Shown here piece by piece: positions 7,826 through 19,300 of a DNA stretch of 64,000 bases. The notes beneath the pieces are model-generated. The model was not told the DNA's origin, made no database searches, and was given only the letters and a program-made list of their open reading frames with translations. The translations under genes and the position numbers were made by a program. Every line of letters begins with the position of its first letter. Positions within the stretch are counted from its first letter, which is position 1. Source of the stretch: Bdellovibrio bacteriovorus (lineage in GTDB: Bacteria; Bdellovibrionota; Bdellovibrionia; Bdellovibrionales; Bdellovibrionaceae); contig NZ_LUKD01000008.1 of assembly GCF_001592745.1 (NCBI RefSeq), positions 508,740 through 572,739 on the forward strand. The letters are read 5' to 3'.

Positions 7826-10800
7826 ATGCTTTCACGTCTGTTGTTAAATCATCTCCTTTATCTTTTTTTATCCGCAGTGGTATTGCCTGCCTACGCTGTC
7901 GGTCCCGTAGCTTCAACCGGTTCCTTGACTTATCAAGGTCGTATTCTTCGTTCTGACGGAACGCCGTTTGAAAATAAAAATGTCTCTTTCGTGTTTCAGA
8001 TTCTCGATCCCGGTGGGCAATGTGTGATTTATCAAGAGCAAGTGAACGGCATTAACATGGAAAACTCAAAAGGTGTTTTTGATGTTCCTATTGGTACCGG
8101 ATCCGTTCAATACATCACGGGTCTTGGTGCCTCCACCGTGGTTGATATTTTCAATAATGATTCCGGAATGGGATATTTCTGTGGAGCCTGTTCTAGTTCG
8201 GGAAGTTCCTATAATTGTTCTGCAACGACAACACCTTATCATCCAATAGCTACGGCCGGCCGTTTATTGCGAGTGGCTTTTTATGACGGCACGGGATGGA
8301 AGACGGTGACACCCGATAATGAAATCCGCACGGTGCCTTATGCGGGTTATGCGACATCGGCTCAAAAGCTCGGAAAAAATTCCGTGAATGATTTCGTTCT
8401 AAAAAATGAAATCAATAACTCCGGAGCGGGAAGTGTGAACTGCGATAGTGGCAGCTTTTTGACTTGGGATGCAAATACCATGAAGTTCGGCTGTGGCAGT
8501 GTCTCGGGTGCTTCCGGCGGTACGGTAACGAGTGTCCTGACTGGAGCTGGATTAACCGGAGGGCCAATCACTGATAGTGGAACAATCTCACTAAGCACCT
8601 CTGGAGTGACCGCCGGCACTTATGGTTCGGCAATACATATGCCCGTCATTGAAGTGGATTCTTATGGTCGTGTGATCAACGCCAGTCAAACTTCTATCAC
8701 CGGTTTTGTTCCGTACTCGAGTTTGCCAGCGTGCAATTCAGCGGCGCATACACTTTCATTTATTTCTCCCATTGGAGGTTTTAGTTGTACACCTATTTCC
8801 ATCACTCTTTCGGGCGATGTCAGTGGGTCGCAAGGCACGGCCGTAGTGGAAGGGTTGCAAGGAACGCCGGTGGCTTCCTCGGCTCCCACCAACAATCAAG
8901 TTTTACAATTTGATGGAGCTCAGTGGAAGCCCACCACTCTTTCATTAGCGGCTTCAGATTTAACTTCTTTGTCGGGAACCGGGATTGTGAAGCGAACTGG
9001 GGCTTCTGCTTTTACGACACTCGGAGTGAGTGCTCCGCTTGTTGATTTAGGAACTAGCATCGGTCTTTCTCTCAGCACAGGTTTAAAGTTGAATTCCAAC
9101 AGTCTTGCGGTGGATGTGGGTACGGGGGCTAATCAGATTCCACAACTTGATGGTTCAGGAAAAATCAGCACGTCGGTGATTCCCTCCGGTGTAAGCTCAC
9201 AGTGGATGACTTCGGGTTCGAACGTCTCTTATAGTGGAGGCAATGTGGCCGTAGGAACTCCCAGTCCCACACGCCGTTTTGAAGTGTATGCGGCGAATAG
9301 CTCGTTCCGTCCTTTTGGACTAAGAACAAGTGACTATGTTTCTGGTACTAGCGGAACTGGTTTTGACGTCGATTTCGGGGCCGCCTCTGGAAATACTTAT
9401 GTGCAATTGAACGCCATTCACACAGGCGGAACAGCTGCGACAAATCTAGTTCTTCAACCGACAGCGGGAAATGTGGGAATTGGTACCATTTATCCTGCAA
9501 GCTCATTGCACGTCAAATCCTCGGGGCAAGTAGTAACCACCTTCGAATCGACCGATGCCAATTATATGGGGATTCACCTGAAGTCAGGTTCTACAACAAA
9601 TCCACCTTCGATCTATGCGAGTGGCAATGGCATGTCCTTGTATACCATGGGTACGGAGCGAGTGGGTCTGCATTCTAACGGTAACGTCATTCTTGCAACG
9701 GCGGCAGGAAGCGTCGGTATAGGCACACCAAACCCTCAAGGGACGCTGCATGTTGCTTCAGGCAATGTTTATTTTGGCGATGCTCTTACGCCGACACCCA
9801 GTGTGCAAACGAAGATGACGGTTGTTGATTCAAATCCTATCATCACTGTGGCGGCCAGCAATGCGGCGGGCTCTGCCGGCATCGAGTTTCAACCCAAGGG
9901 AACGGGGTTATTAGGGGGGCAGTACAAGATTTTTGGTTCACCTTCAGCAGGACCTTACGGGAACGGATTGATTTTCGAACTTGGCAATTTAGGTACGATG
10001 GGTGGTGGCCAATTCGTCATGCGGCTTGACTCCAACGGCTACTTGTCTTTAGGACAAGGCTTAGCAATGGAGTCGGCGGCGGCAAGGCTCCATGTTAAAG
10101 GAATTGGCGCCTTAGTTGATCCTTCGCCTTTTGGTTCTAATCCGTCAGGAACTGTTCAGCGAATCGAAGGCACTAATACTGTCCTTGATGCAGGTTTCTC
10201 GACAACTGAAAATCCATGGCTTCAGGCTCGCACTAAAACTGATTATTCTCTTAGCAAGGCTCTTTTATTAAATCCTGCAGGTGGAAACGTGGGAATTGGA
10301 ACGGTAGCCCCTGCTTATGCGCTTCATGTTGCCGGCGCTTCCGGGGCCACCGTAGGATTTTTCACAGACGGCACTGCAAGTTGTTCGATCCGTCCTGCCA
10401 CGGCCGGAAGTGTGAGCTGTTCTTCTGACGAAAGGCTTAAGAAGAACGTCACAGGCTTTTCAGATGCCACATCATTAGAGAATATTTTAAAACTGAACAC
10501 AGTTACATACGAATGGAGAAGTGTGAATAATGGTCGTCACACGGGGTATATCGCACAGGAAGTGGAAAAAATTGCTCCTGAATTCGTGACAACAGGAAAT
10601 GACGGCTACAAGCAAGTCAGTTACTCAGGCTTTATTCCTTGGATTACCGGAGCTATTAAAGAGCTTAATAAAAAACTTATGCTTGGAATGGCTTCTAAGG
10701 CCGACAAAGAGATGGTAGAAAATAAAATCCAAACACTGGAGCTAGAGGTTCTGGCAAAAGATCTTAAGATAAAAATGCTTGAAGAAGAAAATCTTCAGAT

Positions 10801-10846
10801 CAAAGCGCGCCTTGAGAAAATTGAAAAGGCTCTTGGCGCGAGATAA
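7826..10846 (+). CDS. Exported tail-fibre-like protein with S74 intramolecular chaperone
   Basis: 1006 residues starting at an ATG with AGGAG upstream. A signal peptide covers about residues 1-25 (cleavage near AYA-VGP). The centre carries spaced GNVGIGT..P...LHV repeats typical of trimeric beta-helical fibres. The C-terminal about 140 residues are a Peptidase_S74 (chaperone of endosialidase) domain. Its SDERLKKN motif has Ser867 and Lys872, the dyad that in phage endosialidases performs self-cleavage after trimer folding, followed by a coiled coil to the end. Phage fibres with this domain bind cell-surface glycans; here the signal peptide suggests a trimeric surface adhesin, possibly for prey contact (inference). 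A terminator precedes it, so it has its own promoter. Its stop is one base from the convergent gene's end. Confidence 0.85.
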   Translation: MLSRLLLNHLLYLFLSAVVLPAYAVGPVASTGSLTYQGRILRSDGTPFENKNVSFVFQILDPGGQCVIYQEQVNGINMENSKGVFDVPIGTGSVQYITGLGASTVVDIFNNDSGMGYFCGACSSSGSSYNCSATTTPYHPIATAGRLLRVAFYDGTGWKTVTPDNEIRTVPYAGYATSAQKLGKNSVNDFVLKNEINNSGAGSVNCDSGSFLTWDANTMKFGCGSVSGASGGTVTSVLTGAGLTGGPITDSGTISLSTSGVTAGTYGSAIHMPVIEVDSYGRVINASQTSITGFVPYSSLPACNSAAHTLSFISPIGGFSCTPISITLSGDVSGSQGTAVVEGLQGTPVASSAPTNNQVLQFDGAQWKPTTLSLAASDLTSLSGTGIVKRTGASAFTTLGVSAPLVDLGTSIGLSLSTGLKLNSNSLAVDVGTGANQIPQLDGSGKISTSVIPSGVSSQWMTSGSNVSYSGGNVAVGTPSPTRRFEVYAANSSFRPFGLRTSDYVSGTSGTGFDVDFGAASGNTYVQLNAIHTGGTAATNLVLQPTAGNVGIGTIYPASSLHVKSSGQVVTTFESTDANYMGIHLKSGSTTNPPSIYASGNGMSLYTMGTERVGLHSNGNVILATAAGSVGIGTPNPQGTLHVASGNVYFGDALTPTPSVQTKMTVVDSNPIITVAASNAAGSAGIEFQPKGTGLLGGQYKIFGSPSAGPYGNGLIFELGNLGTMGGGQFVMRLDSNGYLSLGQGLAMESAAARLHVKGIGALVDPSPFGSNPSGTVQRIEGTNTVLDAGFSTTENPWLQARTKTDYSLSKALLLNPAGGNVGIGTVAPAYALHVAGASGATVGFFTDGTASCSIRPATAGSVSCSSDERLKKNVTGFSDATSLENILKLNTVTYEWRSVNNGRHTGYIAQEVEKIAPEFVTTGNDGYKQVSYSGFIPWITGAIKELNKKLMLGMASKADKEMVENKIQTLELEVLAKDLKIKMLEEENLQIKARLEKIEKALGAR

Positions 10847-10847
10847 C

Positions 10848-11528
10848 CTATTTCTCTAAAAGGATTTTTTTAATCTGAGCGTACTTCTGACGAGTCAATG
10901 CCGACGTCGAAAGAATATAAGAAGAGTAATAACGAACATTTTCCGAAGACGAGATATTCGGGGTGATTTGCAAAGCTCGCTTGTAAACGACTTCGTGAAT
11001 TAGTAGCGCGACCCTATCGGCTAGACTGAGTTGAATCCATAGCGGCTTAGAAATGAAGTAACTCGAATCATTCTTAAACTGCGAAACATGCTGCACGGCC
11101 AGTTGTTTCAGCTCACAACCTTGCGGGATAAATCCAATGCCGGCGTCCGTTGTCGGGAAAAGTTCTCCATCAATAAACTGCGCCTCCGTTACAAAACGGT
11201 GCAGAAGTCTTTCAAGTTCGGTCACAAAGACAGGATCAAAAGGTTTGACCCTTTGGAGGCTTTCAAGTGCCAGGTCGATGCTTTTTGATAAACAAGGAAC
11301 AAGGATTTCCCACCCTTCCACTTCTGGAATATGGCAGACAGAGAGATTCATGTCCTTTAAGTACGGAATAAGCATATAACGCTGAACAGATTCATAAGTG
11401 TCATAGAACTGAACGGTCTTTGCTGCTGGGCACACGATTCCTTTTCCGCCATTTCCGAATTCTGTAGAGCGAGCCGCACTGAATGAAAGGAAGAAGAATG
11501 TTGTTAAAAATAGAAATGATTTCATCAA
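10848..11528 (-). CDS. Exported protein of unknown function
   Basis: 226 residues. Signal peptide of about 19 residues (LFLTTFFFLSFSAARS). The mature part begins TEFGNGGKGIVCP and holds an IHEVVYKRAL segment inside an alpha-helical region. The start overlaps the stop of the regulator gene at 11525 by four bases (ATGA), so the two are translationally coupled. This repeats the regulator-plus-exported-protein pairing seen at 748-2132. I recognise no domain. Confidence 0.75.
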   Translation of the reverse strand: MMKSFLFLTTFFFLSFSAARSTEFGNGGKGIVCPAAKTVQFYDTYESVQRYMLIPYLKDMNLSVCHIPEVEGWEILVPCLSKSIDLALESLQRVKPFDPVFVTELERLLHRFVTEAQFIDGELFPTTDAGIGFIPQGCELKQLAVQHVSQFKNDSSYFISKPLWIQLSLADRVALLIHEVVYKRALQITPNISSSENVRYYSSYILSTSALTRQKYAQIKKILLEK

Positions 11529-12283
11529 TGATTCCTTGAATGAGTCAAAGGATAGATCTGCAAACAGATACTGTAGACTTCAGTTTTTTCACCTTGCTCT
11601 AGAATTTCATTAGCTTGACGGCGGAATTCACGAGCTAGCATTTTAACCTTATAAATATTTTTCGGATTCGACGGAATAACGATCGACGTGATATCGCGTA
11701 CGTCAATAGGATCGCGGATAAGTGACTCACGTGCCTTATCGATCAATTGGTGGTGCATGTTCTTTAGAGCCTCAGAAGGTATATCACTCGTCGAAGTTAA
11801 ATTTGTGTAAGTGGGACGGAGGCCTTGTGGTGTTTCGTGAATCAGTCCGGCTTGAAGAAGCTTTGCGTAAGAGTCTTTGACTAATTCAGGAGAGAGATTC
11901 AGGCGTTCTGCTACCACATCAGGATCGCTGTCGAAGTGAAGGGTGTCCATGGCATTTAGAATGGCAAAATGATACCACTCGCGAATGAAAAAAATCTCGC
12001 TTTCTTGAAGCTGGTGCGCGCGTCGAGTGTCCTTCTTTTGGTGTTTCGATTTTTGTACTAAGTAGGCTAAATAAGCGGCTTCGTTTTTATTGAGCTTCAA
12101 CGCGACTTCAATTCTCTGAATAACTCTTTTACCTGGTAGAACTTTGCCGCGCATAATGTTAGAGACGCGACTCGGAGAAACACCTAAATCACGAGCTAAA
12201 GCACGCATTGAGTATTGAGGATTTCTAAAGCGTCTTTCCTCTAATACTTTTGTTATAAGATCAGCGACTTCCCGGTATTTCAT
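11525..12283 (-). CDS. TIGR02147 family transcriptional regulator
   Basis: 252 residues from the ATG at 12283; the frame is open to a TTG at 12328, but family alignment of the helix-turn-helix favours 12283. The N-terminal helix-turn-helix (NPQYSMRALARDLGVSPSRV) is followed by EWYHFAILNAM and a second helical domain (VAERLNLSPELVKDSYAKLL). The C-terminal beta part reads VYSICLQIYPLT, as in TIGR02147/DUF4423 proteins. It is more distant from the other two copies in this window. It is the first gene of a two-gene operon and is divergent from the third regulator at 12570. Confidence 0.85.
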   Translation of the reverse strand: MKYREVADLITKVLEERRFRNPQYSMRALARDLGVSPSRVSNIMRGKVLPGKRVIQRIEVALKLNKNEAAYLAYLVQKSKHQKKDTRRAHQLQESEIFFIREWYHFAILNAMDTLHFDSDPDVVAERLNLSPELVKDSYAKLLQAGLIHETPQGLRPTYTNLTSTSDIPSEALKNMHHQLIDKARESLIRDPIDVRDITSIVIPSNPKNIYKVKMLAREFRRQANEILEQGEKTEVYSICLQIYPLTHSRNH

Positions 12284-12369
12284 TCGCGGAAAACTACGGA
12301 GAATTGACGAATTTATCAAGAGCTTCAAGAATCATTTTGAAAAGTTCTCCGCAGGTCTATTCACAAACT

Positions 12370-12388
12370 GTTCTGAAAAAAACAGAAT
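12370..12388. promoter_or_regulatory. Operator candidate GTTCT-N9-AGAAT (site E)
   Basis: One mismatch in the right half-site; A-rich nine-base spacer. It lies 86 bases upstream of the regulator starting at 12283. The 285-base divergent region between the two regulators also holds site F and isolated half-sites, but no gene. Confidence 0.5.
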
Positions 12389-12473
12389 ATCGCGAGTGCT
12401 GTTCGGAAGCGTGCGGAGAAATGTCGTACGCATTTTGCAGGCGAAACAACGCTGGTGTCATTCTGTCGAATTT

Positions 12474-12492
12474 GTTCTAAAAAAAGCAGAAC
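12474..12492. promoter_or_regulatory. Operator candidate GTTCT-N9-AGAAC (site F)
   Basis: Perfect half-sites with an A-rich nine-base spacer, 77 to 101 bases upstream of the possible starts of the regulator at 12570. A separate ATTCT half-site lies just upstream at about 12460. Confidence 0.55.
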
Positions 12493-12569
12493 GAATAATG
12501 GTTGAGATGGTGTGATGTTGATACAGAACGCAACACGGATGCCGTTAAAATTAGGATTGGCAATTCAAA

Positions 12570-13319
12570 GTGCTGGAAGAATTTGGGGGAATATTGGAAA
12601 GCCTTTTCGATTTACATGAAGTGGATGTTAGAGAGTGCCTTAAAAAACTTATCGATATTAAGAAAAACCGAAACAGACGTTTCTCGCAGAGGGCATTCGC
12701 TATTCAATTAGGGTTTACTTCTTCAACGTTCAATGAAATTTTGACGGGTAAGCGCAACCTCTCTAAAAAAAGCATTAATAAAATCAAACTGGGCCTAGGA
12801 AAAGATCCGGACATAAAAAAATATCTGTATGAAAGTGCGAAAGTTTCTTTGTCACAGCGCTGGTACTATGATGCTTTTCTTGAACTGGTTGCGACGGAAG
12901 GTTTTGAAGAAATCCCATCATGGATTGCCGGCAGATTGGGAATCAGTGAAGAACAGGCCCGATTCGGACTTGAAGAACTTGAGCAAAATGGAACGCTCAC
13001 CAGAAATACGTCCGGCTGTCTAGTACACGCAGAAGGCTTGCGCCGCCGGGCGCACTTGCGACTTGTTAAAAATCCGCAAACCGAAGATCTTGCGAAATTA
13101 TCTCAAGCTGTTACGGCCCCACAGTCGAATGAGCAGTTCTATGGAACTCTTGTGATGGCTATTGATCCGAATGATTTTGAATACATTCGTGCTCGGGTCA
13201 TGGATGTCATGAAGGAGCACAGCGATTTCTTGTGTCGCGATGGAGTTAAAAAACAAGAAGTCTATCTTCTTAGTTTTGGATGTATGCCGTTAACCAAAAA
13301 AGTTTCTTCTTCGAAGTAA
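12570..13319 (+). CDS. TIGR02147 family transcriptional regulator
   Basis: Up to 249 residues. The helix-turn-helix RRFSQRAFAIQLGFTSSTFN with TGKRNLSKKSINKI is very similar to the copy at 1350-2132. SQRWYYDAFLELVATEGFEEIPSWIAGRLGISEEQA and a C-terminal VYLLSFGCMPLTKKV complete the family layout. The listed start is a GTG. A TTG at 12594, with GGGGGA just upstream, would give an N terminus of exactly the same length as the paralogue, so the start is uncertain. Its 3' end converges on the giant lipoprotein gene. It has no exported partner gene directly downstream on its own strand. Confidence 0.85.
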   Translation: MLEEFGGILESLFDLHEVDVRECLKKLIDIKKNRNRRFSQRAFAIQLGFTSSTFNEILTGKRNLSKKSINKIKLGLGKDPDIKKYLYESAKVSLSQRWYYDAFLELVATEGFEEIPSWIAGRLGISEEQARFGLEELEQNGTLTRNTSGCLVHAEGLRRRAHLRLVKNPQTEDLAKLSQAVTAPQSNEQFYGTLVMAIDPNDFEYIRARVMDVMKEHSDFLCRDGVKKQEVYLLSFGCMPLTKKVSSSK

Positions 13320-13385
13320 TAAAAGGCCAGATAGACGAGTATAGGAGGCCGCAAATTTCAGAAATTTTTCGGAGCAATCAAATCG

Positions 13386-16300
13386 TTAATTCGGGAACGG
13401 TCCCACTGAAACCGGCGCTAGACGGAATGGTTTCTTGTTCGTACCTAATTGACCTTGGGTATCTGCACCAGAGCAGTACCAATTCGTACCTACTTTACCG
13501 CAAGATCCATAGCCATTTCTGATATCAAAATCTGTGACCGTACCATAAGCGTTCAGCGTTGTCAGAAGGGTCGGCGATAAGTGATATTCATTGGTCAAGT
13601 AATCATTATTTCCGTGCTGGTCAAAGCGATTGTATCCCCAGCAGGAAACTGCGCCATTAGCGATGACACAATGATTTGTATATCCGCTCACCAATTTATT
13701 GATATTTGTAAATGTATGTTCTACCGGAGCAGCTACGGCATTTCCGGTGCTGCCATTTCCTGATTGCTGACCGAAGCATCTCACTGTCGACGTTCCAAAG
13801 CGTGCACATGTTCCGTAACTCGACATCGCTAATTCATCTGCATTTAAGAACGCAGGAACTTGCACCAAGCCTGGTCTTAACGTCGTATCACCCAATCCAA
13901 GCTGGCCTTGAGCATTGTAGCCTGAGCACCAAACGGATTTGTCGGTTTTGATTACGCATGCGTGAAAGCGACCGAAAACAATTTTACTGTTATCACTTCC
14001 TGCTGATGTGATCTCAACTGGGTTTGTATAAAGTCCCATAGCCATGTCAAAAATCTCGGAAGTTGCTAAATTACCCCAACAGAAAAGTTTTCCACCTTTA
14101 ATCGCACAGGCAAAATCATTGCCCATCGAAATGGCGAAGTCAGTCACACCTGATGTCAGACCTGCCGGTGTATTCGGATTTCCCGAAGTCGAAGTACTGG
14201 CTCGAATATACGAGCGTCCCCAGCATTTCAGAACACCTAGTTGAATCGCACAACCACCGCTAGGCGCTGTCATCATTTTACCAATATTACTTTCCAGCGT
14301 TTTGATAGAAGTTGGAACTAGATACATTCGATCTGCTAAAATATTTCCGGCTTTGTTATGGATGTTGTCGCCCATGCATTTGACCCCGCCACCATAAACA
14401 CCGCAGGCATGTTCGTCGAAAATAGAAATAGCGCTGGCACCTACAAAGTCAGGACTCAGATAAAAACCATTTGATTGCAGAACTTGCTGATCTCCCAACT
14501 GACCGAAACCTGAAAAACCAGTGCAATAGATTTGACCAGATCGTATGAAACAAGTGTGGGCCCCCGGGCTGCCTGCGATAGCCGTCACATTCGCGGATCC
14601 ACCGACGACCGGCGAAAGTGGAATGATAGAAGTTCCCGTGGGTTGATTAATACCGCCTTCACCGAAGTAGTTGCGACCGCGGCAGTGAGCCTGTCCGCCC
14701 ATCACAACGCAAGTTTGCACACCAATCGTCATATCTGTGAGATTGACGTACTCGCTCATCAGAGTAGGGGTCGGCACATCAGCACTTAAGCCAGTGACAA
14801 TCTGGTAGTCGCCGTTGTTACCCCAACAATAAACTTGATTGGATGAGTTCTTAGCGCAGGTGCCATAATAGCCCGTCCAGAAGTCTGTCACAGTGCCAAG
14901 GCCAGGAACTGCAGAAATACTCCAGCTAGGATTGAAGTGGCCTAAGCCCAATTCTCCATTCGTATTTACGCCCCAGCAATAAAGGGCTCCGGTTTTCAAT
15001 GCGCAGGCATGTGTCCAGCCCATCATGACTTTACCAACTCCGGAAGTAAGACCCGCAATACTCACCGGAACTGCCGATGACGAAGCCGTCGACGGATCTC
15101 CCAATATTCCAAAATCTTTAGCACCCCAGCAATAAACTCCTCCGTCTTTGACGGCACAAGAGTTCATATAACCTATACTCACCGAAGTGACTCCAGAAGA
15201 CATTCCTGTTACTAAAGTTGCGGTTGAGCGAGTTGTAAGACTTCCGTTACCCAAAAGGCCGGCCCCCGGGTAGTTGTTATGAGCTCCCACGCCTGCACAG
15301 TAAAGGGCTCCTGCATTCGTGATGGCGCAGGTGATGGATGAGCGAGTCGATATTTTAACTGCGGGCGCGGGGAGAGTGAATTCCACAGGTGTCGATGAAG
15401 CGATGTAATTGCCTCGGCCCAGTTGGCCTGAATTATTAATACCCCAGCAATAGACTTTTCCACTGCTAGTCCGTGCACAAGTGTGATTGTCGGCAGCGTG
15501 AACTTCGACAGCGTCTTTTCCGGCAGGTGAGTCGTTGTCATTGATGATAATGTCTGCATTTGAAATATACGAAGTACCACCAGTGATACCGGTAATTTTG
15601 ATAGGAACACGCTTAAAGAGTTCATCAACGGCATTGTCTAAACTTGTCAGACTTCCAAATGATATCGTCGTCGCGCCTGATGGAATGGAAGCCGTGCCTG
15701 ACGTGGTGGCCATTGTATAATCGGTGCCCGCTGCCGCGCAGTCGACTCCTGTACACGTGTCGCGAGTCCAATTAATGGCAACCGCCCCCTTGTCCGTTGG
15801 ATGTGATAGTGTCGCGATCAAACTTGTTGTTGCGCCCTCAGTAACATAAACGTCTTGGATCGTGACTAAAGGTGGTTCTTCGTCATCCGTGATTGTCACG
15901 GTGTGAACTGTGTTAGTTCCCAAAGAGCCACCGACAGGCGAACTTAAGGTCATTTTGAAAGTTTCGTCATTTTCTTCCGTACTGTTATCTAAAATCGGAA
16001 TAGAAATATTTACGGAAGTGCTTCCAGCAGCAATCGTCGCTGTCCCGTTTGTCGCGGTGTAATCGCTCCCCATCGTCGCCGTGGGCGCTGAACCGTTAGA
16101 GTAAGTGTAGCTGACACTGACAGCGATATCGACCGCTGCAGGAATGCTGACGGCGACAGTGTGCGTGGGATCGTTGTATTCAGAAATACTGGAGGTCGTA
16201 CTTGTAAATTGAATCGCTGGCGAATTTTTTGTCCACGTCGCTGTCGTTGCCGCCGCATAGGTCTGCCAATTTCCAGCGGCATCTTTGCCGACAACGCAAA

Positions 16301-19300
16301 GTTTTACACTGCCGTTTGCATAAGCTGAAATATTATCTGTGATATTTGTCGTGTGTACGACTTCCGAAGCCGAATAACCGGCAGCCACCGTGCAATCTGT
16401 CGAAGCGGCAGGACCTATTTTATATTTGTATCCAACGACGCCGCTTCCATTGACGTCGATATTAAGTGCATATTTCGCGCTGGAGCCGGTAGGTTGCCCC
16501 GAAAGAGTTGCCGTCGGAGGAGTGTTATCAAAAACGATAGAGGCGGAACTCGCCATGGCGCTGACGTTTCCAGCCGCATCTTTCACCCAGGCATAAAGTG
16601 TTTTTGATTCATTCACGGTGCTGACCGTAAACGTCGCAGGTAAAGTCGTTCCTGCCGTCCATGTGCAGGAAGCCACCGCCGTATTATTTTCCATAATACA
16701 ATAAGATGCCGGCGAGCCACTGACAGAAGATGTAATAGCAAAGCTTGTGCTGTTCGTCGGAGACGCATTTGTCACCGTGAAAGCAGTGATACCAGGAGCC
16801 GTCGTATCGATGACGATGTTTTTATTTGTTCCTAAAGATCCCGCCGCCGCAGTTCCTGGCAATGTTAATGTTGCATTGTTAGAAGCAGCGTCTCGAATAG
16901 TTGCAGAACTAATGGTCAAAGAGTTCGTTGCTGTATAGTTCAGATCAGCGACCGTATCAGTGGCTTGAACTGTGTAGTTAAAGATCAATGTATTCGTTCC
17001 CGTACCTGACGCATAAGAGGCAGAGCGAGCGGGCGTTGTGTTCAGAGCGAGCAGTGGAGTTCCGGTGACATTCACGTTTTCAGAGAAAGTAACACGAACA
17101 TCAATAACGTCACCAACGGTGTAAGCGCCGTTTGCTTTATTAGATGTGACATTGGTGATCGTAGGAACCGCCGTGTCTATCACTAAGGCACTGGAACAAG
17201 CCGACGTGACGGAATTCCCCGCAGAGTCTAGTGAAATGACTTGATAAGAGTAAGTCGTGCCATTTGCGCCTGTGAAGCTCGAAGTTGTAGCCGTACTTGT
17301 TTCGGTATTTTCTGTGCCCGTATAAGTATTGCAAGTAGCTCCTGTATAAAGACGCACTTTCTGTGAAGCCACGTCCGTGCTTGTCGACTTCGTCCATTGC
17401 GCTACGATAGCCGTGGTATTAGTTGGAGTCGTCTGCTGCCATGTAAGTGAAGAGGCGCTTACTGGAGCCGTGATATCGTAAGTTACAGTCGCGTCCGTGA
17501 AAGTGGAGGCGTTATTGGTATTTCCTGCCGGATCACTGATTTTTCCTGCTGTAAGAGATGGAATCAAAGTTCCAGCTGTCGTGATCGCTGTTGCTTGCAA
17601 AGTCCAAGTCACGTTATCTGACGTAGCTAAACTCCAGGTGATGCCTGACGCTGTTCCGCCTTGAGTGATATCCGATATAGCGAAAGTGCTTGGATTGATA
17701 GCTTCCGTAAATACAATCGTGAATTCGACAGGCAAAGTGTTCGTAGGATCGTCTTGTCCTGCTTTTTGATTGATAGTCAATGAAGGCTTCGTTGTCTCAT
17801 AGGTGATTTGATTATCCGTGCTCGTGCTTGCCGTATTGTTGTTGCCAGCAACATCGGTAAGCTTATTCGCCGTGATAGAAGGAATTAAAGTTCCCGCGCC
17901 GGTGATTGCAGTCGCTTTTAAAGACCACGTGATGTTGTCTGAAGTTGTTAGACTCCAGGTAATTCCCGTTGCTGTGCCGGACTGAGTGATATCCGCAACG
18001 ACAAAGTTAGTGATGGCTTCGCTTGCAACAATAGTGAATTCAACAGGCAAAGTATTCGTTGGATCTGCTTGCCCTGATTTTTGATTGATGGTCAGAGTAG
18101 GGGACGTCAGATCTTGAGTCCAAGTGACACTCGTAGCAGAGGTCAGAGCTTGTTCAACACTCGCAGAGTTTTTACCAAGGACACAGACCTTGATATCCGT
18201 ATTGCCTAGCCCACTGACCGAGTCTGTGATGTTTGTCGCGACAGGAATGTCAGCCGAATACCCCGTTGCGACGGCACAGTTCGTAGAAGCAGCGGCACCC
18301 ACTTTGTAGCGATAAGTCTGAACATCTGCGCCTGCAACATCAATGTTCAAGGTCGTCTGATTTGTTTTTCCAGTAGGCTGGCCCGTGATCGTGGCGATAA
18401 CGGCCGATGTATTGACGTTGAAAATAAAATCGTTGTTCGTCGCGGTTATGGTATTTCCGACCGCATCGCGCGAAGAAACTCGAACTGTGTACTGAGTGCC
18501 GTTGTTTAAAGTGCAACCTGTAAATGTCGAAGAGGTTCCCGCAACAGTTTGTGCCGCACACACTGTTGCTGAGGCATCACTGTTTCTAATTTCAACGACA
18601 TAGTCAGCACTTCCTGCAGACGTTTCCCAATGAGCTGTTGCCGTAGAACCATTTGTCAGCCATTCATCTTCAGTCGTGTCGGTGCCGCCAGTAACACCGC
18701 TGATAGCGAAAGCCCCTGGTGCCTGCGTATCAATCACAAGTGCCTTATTGGCGCCTAATGAACCTGTTGAACCAGGTGCAGGCAAACTCAAGACCATGTC
18801 GTTTCCGAAGCTGTCCTTGATGGCGGCTCCCGCTAAAGACAAAGCATTGATAGATTCATAATCAAGATCGCTGGAGTTGTCTCCGGCTTGAACGGTGTAT
18901 TGGAAGATCAGGGTGTTGGTTCCTGAACCGCTCAAATAGGTCGCTGCTTGATCCGTCGAGCCCGTCTCTACTAAAAGTTCAGGCGTTCCGCCAGTCACAG
19001 TGACGTTTTCAGAAAACTGCACTGAAATTGGAATCACTTGACCTGCTTTATAAGATCCATTTGCCAGGGACGAAGTGACGGATAGAACCGAACCGGGAAG
19101 ATCCAAAGTATATTGAACGGTAGCGGCCGTCGGTAAAGGATTAGCAGCTAAATCCGTTAAAGAAGTTTTTGCGGTCAGTGTACAAACTTCGCCGTTGGCC
19201 GGAGGAGTTGTCACCGTCAAATTCACAACGGCCGAAGTCGCACTCGAAAGTGAGGCACCAGCGATAGAAACGTTGGCACCGGCCGAACATGTGATACTCC

